20,568 nt of DNA from Bacteroidales bacterium UBA7258 (GTDB lineage Bacteria > Bacteroidota > Bacteroidia > Bacteroidales > UBA932), in the NCBI GenBank assembly GCA_002472565.1, contig DKSK01000007.1:124126-144693 (forward strand), given 5' to 3'. Within the stretch, counting starts at the first letter, position 1. The number at the start of each line of letters is the position of its first letter. Both the position numbers and the translations under genes were made by a program. The notes beneath the pieces are model-generated. The model was not told the origin of the DNA. It saw only the letters and a program-made list of their open reading frames with translations, and ran no database searches. This document shows, piece by piece, positions 1 through 6,602 of the stretch.

Positions 1-389
1 TGAGGGGTCGAGGATGAGGTGCCGTAAATATATGTGCTTCCGCCTGAGGCGCCTGCGGATCCGGAGGAACGTCTTACCGTGCCGGAGGAAGGGCCGCCCG
101 ACACCGAACTGGAAGATCTGCGCACTCCGGAAGAACTCGAAGCAGAAGACGGTCTCGAAGCAGAAGAAGACCTCGAAGCAGAAGAAGACCTAGAAGCAGA
201 AGATGCAGAAGAAGACCTAGAAGCAGAAGATGCAGAAGAAGACCTCGAAGCAGAAGAAGTCGACCTCGAAGTTGTGGAATTATTCTGAGAAGTGGACCGG
301 CGCACCTGGGCCTGAAGTCCGTCACATGGGAAAGCAAGCATCGCCACAGCGGCGATAGTCCCAAATATAGGAGCAAAATAGTTTCTCAT
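1..389 (-). CDS. Secreted Ser/Arg-rich repeat protein (partial, C-terminus beyond window)
   Basis: This open frame begins at an ATG at 389 and runs without a stop through the left edge, giving 129 codons. Residues 1-27 look like a Sec signal peptide: a short basic start, a hydrophobic stretch (GTIAAVAMLAF) and a likely signal peptidase I site after LQA. Cys22 is not in a good lipobox. Residues 32-118 are dominated by Ser, Ala and Arg in a SRSSSAS repeat, then a Gly/Ser-rich stretch reaches the edge. The DNA repeats are in multiples of 3, so copy changes would keep the frame. It starts 12 nt after the stop of the NamZ-like gene and is probably co-transcribed with it. No family is recognised. 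The Ser/Arg-rich part could be a flexible linker to a C-terminal domain outside the window. The opposite strand is also open but gives only an acidic repeat with no signal peptide. That a gene is here is likely; its function is unknown. Confidence 0.6.
   Translation of the reverse strand, partial: MRNYFAPIFGTIAAVAMLAFPCDGLQAQVRRSTSQNNSTTSRSTSSASRSSSASSASRSSSASSASRSSSASRSSSASRPSSASSSSGVRRSSSSVSGGPSSGTVRRSSGSAGASGGSTYIYGTSSSTP
132..258. repeat. In-frame minisatellite (18/27-bp units)
   Basis: Two exact 27-bp units lie head to tail at 181-207 and 208-234. They are flanked by related 18-bp units (for example 163-180) and a shorter variant at 235-258. Every unit length is a multiple of three and encodes the SRSSSAS repeats of the secreted protein on the minus strand. 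Exact tandem copies suggest recent slippage or unequal recombination. Confidence 0.8.
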
Positions 390-401
390 GGCTCTGATGT
401 G

Positions 402-1670
402 TTAATTGTACAAATAATACTTTTGGGCGAGCTTACGGAAATCGGCATCATCTTTCTGCCAATATTCCTTTACATCGGACACTTTCAATCGTTTCGCAAA
501 ATTTTTCCGAACAAAATCCGTTCCACACACCTTGTCAAACATGCCGGTCCTCCCGGAAGACAGGACGAAAGGATTCATGGACGGATAAAGTTCAGCCACA
601 GCCTGCATAACATAAAACTGGGTCAGGGTAATGTAGGCTGCATCATAATCGGTGTAATAATATTGTACTCCATGAAGCATCTTTCCAGCCGAGGAACCAC
701 TGAAAGGCTTGAAATGAATAGTCCTGAAAGCCACTCCGGGAAGCTTGTACGAATCCAGAACGGCCTTAAGCGAATCAGCGTCTATCCACTCGGCGGCGAA
801 AACCTCGAACGGGAGGGTATAGCCGATTCCGATGCTGAGGTAATTGCCGAATTCTCCGCAAATTCCGGCCGAAGGATAGTCCACGGCAGATTGCGGATAA
901 GGGATGTTAGGAGAAGGAAGAATCCATGGCAGATTCGTATCTTTGTAGAGCATCGAACGATGCCAGCCCTCCATAGGAACGACAGTCAGCTTGCAAGAGA
1001 GAGCCTCCTCGTCACCTTTCTGGCCACGGTTCAGCCCCTCCTCATTCAGGAGAATCGCCAGCTCCCCGACTGTAAGTCCATATACATAAGGAATATGGAA
1101 CTCGCTCACGAAAGAATAGAAGCCATCTTCCACCAGACAGCCTTCTATCTTATTACCTCCCAACGGATTAGGTCTGTCAAGCACAACTACTTCGATACCC
1201 GCCTTGGCGCAAGCGCGCATCACCAGGCCGAGAGTGCTGATAAATGTGTAGGAGCGGGTGCCCACATCCTGAATGTCATAGACCATGACATCGATCCCTT
1301 TCAGCATCTTCTGGGAAGGCTCTCTGTCCGCGCCATAAATGGAATATACAGGGAGACCGGTCTTAGGGTCATTTTCGTCTTTGACCGAAGCCCCGGCATA
1401 GGCTGAACCTCTGACTCCGTGTTCAGGGCCGAAAAGAGCCACGAGTTTCACCTCTGGAGCCTCGTAGAGTATATCGATAGTAGAACGCAGATTCCTGTCC
1501 ACCCCGCTTGGATTGGTGACAAGGCCCACACGCTTTCCCTTGAGAGCGTCGAAGCCATGGTCTCTGAGCACCTCGATTCCCGGCTTCACTTCGGTCTGCA
1601 TCTTTGCCTGTGCCACGCCTCCACAAAGCAGGAGAGTGGTAAGCGTCATGGCTATGAGTTTGATATTCAT
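402..1670 (-). CDS. namZ: NamZ-family exo-beta-N-acetylmuramidase (DUF1343, GH171)
   Basis: A 422-aa protein with a signal peptide (residues 1-22, hydrophobic TLTTLLLCGGVAQA, cleavage after AQA), so it is probably periplasmic. The DUF1343 signatures are visible: VGLVTNPSG near residue 48, FGPEHGVRG at 80-88, DVMVYDIQDVGTRSYTF, and VLDRPNPLGG. In this family the Glu of GPEHG is thought to be catalytic, and characterised members release N-acetylmuramic acid from the non-reducing end of peptidoglycan sugar chains. I chose the ATG at 1670 over the one at 1700 because it places the signal peptide at the N-terminus and leaves 17 nt after the permease stop. The gene lies directly downstream of an AmpG-like permease, which fits a role in wall turnover or MurNAc salvage. 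Family assignment is secure; exact substrate is inferred. Confidence 0.9.
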   Translation of the reverse strand: MNIKLIAMTLTTLLLCGGVAQAKMQTEVKPGIEVLRDHGFDALKGKRVGLVTNPSGVDRNLRSTIDILYEAPEVKLVALFGPEHGVRGSAYAGASVKDENDPKTGLPVYSIYGADREPSQKMLKGIDVMVYDIQDVGTRSYTFISTLGLVMRACAKAGIEVVVLDRPNPLGGNKIEGCLVEDGFYSFVSEFHIPYVYGLTVGELAILLNEEGLNRGQKGDEEALSCKLTVVPMEGWHRSMLYKDTNLPWILPSPNIPYPQSAVDYPSAGICGEFGNYLSIGIGYTLPFEVFAAEWIDADSLKAVLDSYKLPGVAFRTIHFKPFSGSSAGKMLHGVQYYYTDYDAAYITLTQFYVMQAVAELYPSMNPFVLSSGRTGMFDKVCGTDFVRKNFAKRLKVSDVKEYWQKDDADFRKLAQKYYLYN

Positions 1671-1687
1671 ATAGTTGGTTTGGTTTC

Positions 1688-3046
1688 CTATTTCTTGCAT
1701 CCGTATTCGGGATCAACTTTTATGGCTGCTAGCGCCGTCACAATAAGGGTTGCGGCACAGCAGAATATGACCATCCAGAAAAAGCCCCTATAGCCTACGG
1801 CCTCCTGAATGTAGCCGGCGAACATCCCCGGTATCATCATTGACATGGCCATGAAAGCCGTGCAGATTGCATAATGGGCGGTCTTGAACTCGCCTTCGCT
1901 GAAATACATCATGTAGAGCATGTAGGCCGTGAAGCCGAAGCCGTAACCGAACTGCTCAATGGCTATGCAGGAACTGATGACCATGAGCGAATGAGGCTGG
2001 AACATGGCCATGTAGGTGAAGCTCAGACATGGAAGTGTCATTGACGCCGCCATGAGCCAGAGCGACCTTTTAAGCCCCCTGACGCTGGCCCAGATGCCTC
2101 CGACGATGCCTCCTACAGTAAGAGCAATGACTCCGATGGTTCCATAGGCGATTCCGACCTGGGACGTGGCCATGCCCAGGCCTCCCGCTTCTACCGGGGC
2201 GACAAGGAAAGGCGTGCACATCTTGATAAGGAAGGCTTCTGGCAGGCGGTAGAGCAGCATGAAGACTATGGCAAGAAGGACGCCGGGCTTGGTGAAGAAT
2301 GTCAGGAAGGTACGCCCGAACTCTCTCAAAACCACGGTAAAACTGCTGTTCTGGTTATAATTCCTGGCAGAGTCGGAAGCCGGCTCCGGTATGGCGAAGA
2401 GATGGTAAAGCGAAAGTAGGGCGAGCAAGACCGCGGTGCCTCCGACAGTCACCTGCCAGGCAAGAGGGATGTTCCCAGTGCGGTTTTCCAAGATGCCGGC
2501 CACCCAGACTATGACGCCGTTTCCGAAGACGTTGGCGAGGCGGTAGAAGGTGCTCCTGATGCCCACGAAAACGCTTTGGGTCTTCTGGTTGAGAGCCAGC
2601 ATGTAGAAGCCGTCGGCTGCGATATCATGTGTGGCCGATGCGAAGGCCGCAAGGATGAACATCACCAAGGTGAAGGAGAAAAGGCCCATGGACGTCGATC
2701 CTGAGGCTATCTGTTCAGGAGACGGATGTGGCAAGGTAAAGGTCAGGATGATGAAGGCTGCGGCCATAAAAAGCTGCATGGACAGGATCCACCATCTTTT
2801 GGTCTTGATTATGTCCACGAAGGGGCTCCACAGGGGTTTGATGACCCATGGGAGGTAAAGGAGGCTGGTGAACATGGCCATCTGGCCGTTCGGCACTCCT
2901 AATTTCGCGAACATCAGTACGGAAATATTATTTACCAGAAAATATGGTATCCCTTCAAAGAAATACAAAGTCGGCACCCACAACCACGGCGACACAGACC
3001 CGCTTCCTTTCGCTGACAGCGCTGACCCCTTGACCTTTTTATCCAT
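1688..3046 (-). CDS. AmpG-like MFS permease (muropeptide/sugar transporter)
   Basis: A 452-aa, strongly hydrophobic protein with about 12 predicted membrane segments. Its N-terminal third carries the AmpG-type pattern: YFFEGIPYFLVNN in the first helix, then LLYLPWVIKPLWSPFVD and RWWILSMQ, followed by a short cytoplasmic loop. AmpG permeases bring anhydro-muropeptides across the inner membrane for peptidoglycan recycling. Here the linked NamZ-like muramidase points to import of a muramyl compound, but the substrate cannot be read from sequence. I chose the start at 3046 (MDKKVKG) over 3079. It lies about 40 nt from the predicted transcription start and gives a short cytoplasmic N-terminus before the first helix. 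First gene of a three-gene unit. Its C-terminus (YGCKK) ends 17 nt before namZ. Confidence 0.85.
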   Translation of the reverse strand: MDKKVKGSALSAKGSGSVSPWLWVPTLYFFEGIPYFLVNNISVLMFAKLGVPNGQMAMFTSLLYLPWVIKPLWSPFVDIIKTKRWWILSMQLFMAAAFIILTFTLPHPSPEQIASGSTSMGLFSFTLVMFILAAFASATHDIAADGFYMLALNQKTQSVFVGIRSTFYRLANVFGNGVIVWVAGILENRTGNIPLAWQVTVGGTAVLLALLSLYHLFAIPEPASDSARNYNQNSSFTVVLREFGRTFLTFFTKPGVLLAIVFMLLYRLPEAFLIKMCTPFLVAPVEAGGLGMATSQVGIAYGTIGVIALTVGGIVGGIWASVRGLKRSLWLMAASMTLPCLSFTYMAMFQPHSLMVISSCIAIEQFGYGFGFTAYMLYMMYFSEGEFKTAHYAICTAFMAMSMMIPGMFAGYIQEAVGYRGFFWMVIFCCAATLIVTALAAIKVDPEYGCKK

Positions 3047-3092
3047 ACACTGAAGTTTCAAAGAATAACTGTACAACAAATTTTTTGCGTTC

Positions 3093-3123
3093 CAAAGATA
3101 GCGAAAAATCGTTGCAAATCAGA
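3093..3123 (-). promoter_or_regulatory. Bacteroidetes-type promoter for the permease-namZ unit
   Basis: Read on the minus strand, TATCTTTG (3093-3100) fits the -7 consensus TAnnTTTG exactly. TCTG (3120-3123), 19 nt upstream, is a 3-of-4 match to the -33 TTTG. Transcription would start near 3085, giving a leader of about 40 nt before the ATG at 3046. Confidence 0.6.
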
Positions 3124-3171
3124 ATAAACCGCCGCCACCCCTCCTAAAATCCTTGGCAGCCACGCACGACG

Positions 3172-3330
3172 ATGATGATAATCCTGCTTCTGGACCAGCG
3201 CTTTAGAAAGATTCTGAAGCTGGGCGTCCGATTTAATCTCGTCAAGAACTGCGGGTGGGCACGTCAAAGACGCAATCAAGAACAAGCAGTGAAGATGATG
3301 GAGGAGCACCTTGCCAACAGGGGCAAATAA
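3172..3330 (+). pseudogene. Possible decayed C-terminal fragment of a GntR/FCD-type regulator
   Basis: A short plus-strand open frame (52 codons, stop at 3328-3330) ends in QAVKMMEEHLANRGK, which resembles the last helix of FCD-domain GntR regulators. In the neighbouring frame the bases just before it read GHVKDAIKNKQ and then stop, like the preceding H..I.DAI.NKD helix of the same domain. Upstream, LDQRFRKILKL recalls the domain's first helix (D..FH.IL), with the metal-binding His replaced by Arg. The pieces are in the right order but in two frames and with residues missing, as expected for a gene broken by small deletions. There is no DNA-binding domain. The similarity is judged by eye, so chance remains possible. 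The rest of the 3124-3488 gap shows no gene. Confidence 0.35.
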
Positions 3331-3488
3331 GCTTGCACCCTTCCCGTCTTTGATGAGTTCAGAAAGGCCTGATCACAGAAATCATTTTTTCAAGAGGAGG
3401 GGCCCCGGGATACCGTAGAAGAGGAGTGCAGCCGAAATACGATTGCGAAAAGGGCGGCTCGACGGACGGAGTTCCATCGGTCGAAAAT

Positions 3489-4337
3489 CTACATCCTGGT
3501 TATTTTCCAAGGATGGCGGACGGCGGCCATGGCGGCACGCTGGCAGATGTCGCGATATTGATCAGAAATGCCTTCCGGAGCATACTTCATCCCACGCACA
3601 TCCCTGCCGAAAAGCTCGGCATACCAGGTCAGAGCGGCGGTATAGCGGCCATAGGTCAGCTGAAGATGATAACCGTCCCTATTCATGGTGTCTCCTATCA
3701 CGGAAGTCCTCGCATTCTGGATAGCCGTACCCGCAGGAATTACGGTATGAATTTTTACCAGTCTGGCGGCCCTGCGGCTAGCATCCACTATGGACCAATA
3801 CATTCGGCCCTGGTCAAAACGATAATTGACGAAGGCTGAATGAGTGGAATTCTTGGCATAGGCCCAGGTCATATGGAAGACGAGTTCGGCCTGAGGAGCC
3901 TTTTCGCGGACATAGGAGACCACCGGAGGAAGATCCTTCTCGAGGGTCGCATAAATCCCAGAATAAGGACTTGCCTGCTGGACGGAAACGACATCCCATT
4001 TTTCATCGGAGATGGCTTTGTCAAGAGTCATGGCCTTAGTCTGGGTCTTCACCCCGTCCACAATCTTGCGATAACTATAGTCGGCGATGTCGCCCTTTAT
4101 GTTACGGAGATGTCTTGCGAGGCTGCAGCCTCCGATGTACATATTACCGATTATAAGCACTCTTCCGTCCTCATGTCCAAGGTCCCATAGATTCTGTTCC
4201 ACGGCATCGACGGAAAAACTGTTGCCTATCGAGAGAATCCTTACGGTATCCTTCGAAGCCAGACTTTCCCTTGCTCCGGCTATCACCGACATGGCTGCAA
4301 AAGCCACGACGGCGAGAAATAACTTTTTGAGATTCAT
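3489..4337 (-). CDS. Secreted DUF4886 / SGNH-hydrolase-like protein
   Basis: A 282-aa protein with a signal peptide (residues 1-22, LFLAVVAFAAMSVIAGA), so probably exported. The mature part has an SGNH/GDSL-like layout: IGNSF at 37-41 (candidate nucleophile Ser40), GGCS at 69-72, VSVQQASP near 118-124, and DGYHLQ at 221-226 (candidate Asp221/His224 pair). This matches the DUF4886 family, common in Bacteroidetes and often linked to polysaccharide-processing loci. The likely activity is ester hydrolysis (for example carbohydrate deacetylation), but no substrate can be assigned. It begins 6 nt after the folD stop, so it is probably the last gene of the purine transcript, although its function has no obvious link to purine synthesis. 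Confidence 0.8.
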   Translation of the reverse strand: MNLKKLFLAVVAFAAMSVIAGARESLASKDTVRILSIGNSFSVDAVEQNLWDLGHEDGRVLIIGNMYIGGCSLARHLRNIKGDIADYSYRKIVDGVKTQTKAMTLDKAISDEKWDVVSVQQASPYSGIYATLEKDLPPVVSYVREKAPQAELVFHMTWAYAKNSTHSAFVNYRFDQGRMYWSIVDASRRAARLVKIHTVIPAGTAIQNARTSVIGDTMNRDGYHLQLTYGRYTAALTWYAELFGRDVRGMKYAPEGISDQYRDICQRAAMAAVRHPWKITRM

Positions 4338-4343
4338 GATTAT

Positions 4344-5207
4344 TTACTCGGCTCCCATCTTAACGAGGAAGCGCTCGATTGTATTCTCCATAAGGCAGGC
4401 TATGGTCATTGGACCGACTCCACCTGGGACAGGAGTGATAGCCGAAGCCTTCGGCTCTACGCTGGCGAAATCCACGTCGCCGCAAAGCTTTCCGGTGTCC
4501 GGATCCTTGTCCATGCCGACGTCGATGACCGCCACGCCCTCTTTCACCATGTCTCCGGTCACGAATTTTGGTCTTCCGATAGCGACTACCAGGATATCTG
4601 CCTGGCGGGTGATTTCGGCCAGATCCTTCGTTCGCGAATGGCAGATGGTAACAGTGGCGTTTCGGTCAAGCAGGAGCTTTGAGACAGGCAGTCCGACTAT
4701 CTGGCTGCGGCCAATGACAACCGCCTTCTTGCCTTCGATCGGAACCTTAGCCTCGTCAAGCAGCTTTATGATGCCCTTCGGGGTACAAGGTATGGTATAG
4801 GAAGAATTCGGCCGCTTCTGCCACATGGCGGCGGTGTTCAACGGATGGAAACCGTCTACATCCTTTTCCTGGGCTATGGCCTCTATGACCTTCGGCTCGC
4901 TGATCTGCCTTGGCAGCGGGAGCTGGACAAGGATTCCGTCAACCTCCGGATCAGCGTTAAGTTCGGCTATTTTGGCGAGGAGCGCGGCCTGAGGAGTCTC
5001 AGCCGGCATCCTGATGGTCGTATTCTTTATCCCGACCACGTCGCAGGCCTTTGCCTTATTGCGGACATAGGTCTGGCTCCCGAGGTCATCGCCCACCAGT
5101 ATGACCACCAGATGCGGGACACGCCCATACTTGGCAGGGAAGGAGGAAACCTGCTCCGCCATCTCGGCCTTCATCCTGGCCGACAAATCTTTTCCACTGA
5201 TTATCAT
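4344..5207 (-). CDS. folD: Bifunctional methylene-THF dehydrogenase / methenyl-THF cyclohydrolase FolD
   Basis: A 287-aa cytosolic enzyme converting 5,10-methylene-THF through methenyl-THF to 10-formyl-THF using NADP. Hallmarks are YVRNK at 47-51 (catalytic Tyr/Lys), VDGILVQLPLP at 89-99, PCTPKG at 140-145, the nucleotide-binding stretch VVIGRSQIVGLPV at 163-175 and PVPGGVGPMT at 259-268. Length is usual for the family. It lies 84 nt downstream of purD and 6 nt upstream of the SGNH-like gene. Its product, 10-formyl-THF, is the formyl donor for PurH in the same cluster. The start (MIISGKDLS) is the only one that fits the family N-terminus. Confidence 0.96.
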   Translation of the reverse strand: MIISGKDLSARMKAEMAEQVSSFPAKYGRVPHLVVILVGDDLGSQTYVRNKAKACDVVGIKNTTIRMPAETPQAALLAKIAELNADPEVDGILVQLPLPRQISEPKVIEAIAQEKDVDGFHPLNTAAMWQKRPNSSYTIPCTPKGIIKLLDEAKVPIEGKKAVVIGRSQIVGLPVSKLLLDRNATVTICHSRTKDLAEITRQADILVVAIGRPKFVTGDMVKEGVAVIDVGMDKDPDTGKLCGDVDFASVEPKASAITPVPGGVGPMTIACLMENTIERFLVKMGAE

Positions 5208-5253
5208 ATCATTAGCAATTAATATCAGTATTCATGGATCTAGCCGTGTTCAT

Positions 5254-5277
5254 GGTCACGTCCATATTCACGTCCAC
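5254..5277. repeat. Two-copy 12-bp tandem repeat in the purD-folD spacer
   Basis: Positions 5254-5265 and 5266-5277 are adjacent 12-mers sharing 9 of 12 bases, with the core TCACGTCCA. They fill part of the 84-nt spacer (5208-5291) between purD and folD. No terminator or promoter match was seen in the spacer. Confidence 0.5.
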
Positions 5278-5291
5278 CCCGGTCCGAAGCT

Positions 5292-6581
5292 TTAAAGTGC
5301 CCAATGGCCGATATCGGTGCGGTAAAAGAGATTCTCGCAATGAATCTTCTGAACCGCGGCAAGAGCCTTGTCATGCGCCTGCCTCGGAGTCTTGCCGGAA
5401 GCGAGCACCATGAGCACCCTGCCTCCGTTGGTCCAGCAGCGCCCCTCCTTCAGGTCAGAAGCCGTCTTGACCGTGGTTCCCATATGGTAAATCTTTACGT
5501 CCGGATCCGAAAGAGCCTCGTTCAGACCGCTTATCTCTTTGCCTTTTACGTACTTGCCAGGATAGCCCTTCGAAGCCAGGACAAAGCCCATGACGCTCTC
5601 TTCCTTCCACTTCAGCTCACCTACACTCTTCCCGTCGGCGACGGCGCAGAAAATGTCATAGATGTCCGACTCCAGGCGAGGCAAAACGACCTCGGTTTCA
5701 GGATCGCCGAAACGGCAATTGAACTCTATTACCTTGATTCCGTCCTTCGTTTTCATGAGCCCGCCATAAAGTACGCCCTTGAAAGGGCAGCCCTCAGCCA
5801 CAAGCCCTCTGGCAACCGGCTTCATAATCTTTTCCAGGGCGAAATCGCGGTCCTCCCCGCTGATGAACGGAAGAGGAGTGTAGGCTCCCATGCCGCCGGT
5901 ATTCGGTCCCCTGTCTCCGTCGAAGGCGCGTTTGTGGTCCTGCGACAGCACCATAGGATAGACCTTTTCACCGTCCACGAAGCAGAGGAAGGAGAATTCC
6001 GGGCCTTCAAGATAGTCCTCAATGACCACCTTTCCCTTGCCGAATCTGTCGTCCAGAAGCATGTCTTTAAGAGCCTCATCGGCATCGGCAAGATTCTCCG
6101 GAATCACTACGCCCTTTCCTCCGGCGAGCCCGTCGTATTTCAGCACGATTGGAAAAGTATTCTTCGAGCGCACATATTCGAGGGCCTCTGCATAGTCCTC
6201 GAAAGTCCTGTAGGAAGCCGTAGGAACTCCGTACTTCTCCATGATTCTCTTGGCGAAGTCCTTGCTTGACTCTATTCTGGCGGCCTTGGCCGAAGGGCCG
6301 AAAACGCGGAGACCAGCGGCTTCAAACTGATCCGCCATCCCCATGGACAGAGGGACCTCCGGTCCCACCACCGTAAGGTCAATCCCCTCCTTGAGAGCGA
6401 AGTCTTGAAGCTCATCTATCTGGGTGTCCTCCAGCGGGAGGCACTTGGCCTGAAGCGAAATCCCGGCATTGCCTGGAGCACAGAAAATCTTTCCGACCCT
6501 CGGAGAACGGCTGAGAGCGTCGACTATCGCCGCCTCTCTTCCCCCTCCGCCGACCACCAATACTTTTGCCTTCATATCCAT
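5292..6581 (-). CDS. purD: Phosphoribosylamine-glycine ligase (GAR synthetase)
   Basis: A 429-aa ATP-grasp ligase that joins glycine to phosphoribosylamine, the second step of de novo purine synthesis. Visible features are the N-terminal VLVVGGGGREAA (7-18), VVGPEVPLSMG (71-81), VFGPSAKAARIESSKDFAK (93-111), the ATP-grasp stretch PIVLKYDGLAGGKGVVI (144-160), and later GVLYGGLMKTKDGIKVIEFNCRFGDPE. The usual GGGREHA motif reads GGGREAA here, so the common His is absent. The rest of the enzyme looks complete. It starts 21 nt after purH ends. ATG codons at 6581 and 6575 are both possible; I keep the first. Confidence 0.96.
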   Translation of the reverse strand: MDMKAKVLVVGGGGREAAIVDALSRSPRVGKIFCAPGNAGISLQAKCLPLEDTQIDELQDFALKEGIDLTVVGPEVPLSMGMADQFEAAGLRVFGPSAKAARIESSKDFAKRIMEKYGVPTASYRTFEDYAEALEYVRSKNTFPIVLKYDGLAGGKGVVIPENLADADEALKDMLLDDRFGKGKVVIEDYLEGPEFSFLCFVDGEKVYPMVLSQDHKRAFDGDRGPNTGGMGAYTPLPFISGEDRDFALEKIMKPVARGLVAEGCPFKGVLYGGLMKTKDGIKVIEFNCRFGDPETEVVLPRLESDIYDIFCAVADGKSVGELKWKEESVMGFVLASKGYPGKYVKGKEISGLNEALSDPDVKIYHMGTTVKTASDLKEGRCWTNGGRVLMVLASGKTPRQAHDKALAAVQKIHCENLFYRTDIGHWAL

Positions 6582-6602
6582 AAAACAGTATGAATCAACC
6601 TA

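Noticed and set aside
34..288. Plus-strand acidic repeat frame (LEAEEDLEAED)
   Set aside because: It mirrors the repeat DNA of the minus-strand gene, which has a proper signal peptide, a fitting start and operon context. The acidic frame has none of these.
399..1406. Long plus-strand open frame opposite namZ
   Set aside because: Antisense shadow of a clear DUF1343 gene; its translation shows no family motifs.
3058..3309. 83-codon minus-strand frame upstream of the permease
   Set aside because: It covers the promoter of the permease unit and shows no recognisable motif.
3331..3488. Terminator for the purine cluster after the SGNH-like gene
   Set aside because: Only a 5-bp stem with a 20-nt loop was found, with no T-tract, so no terminator is called.
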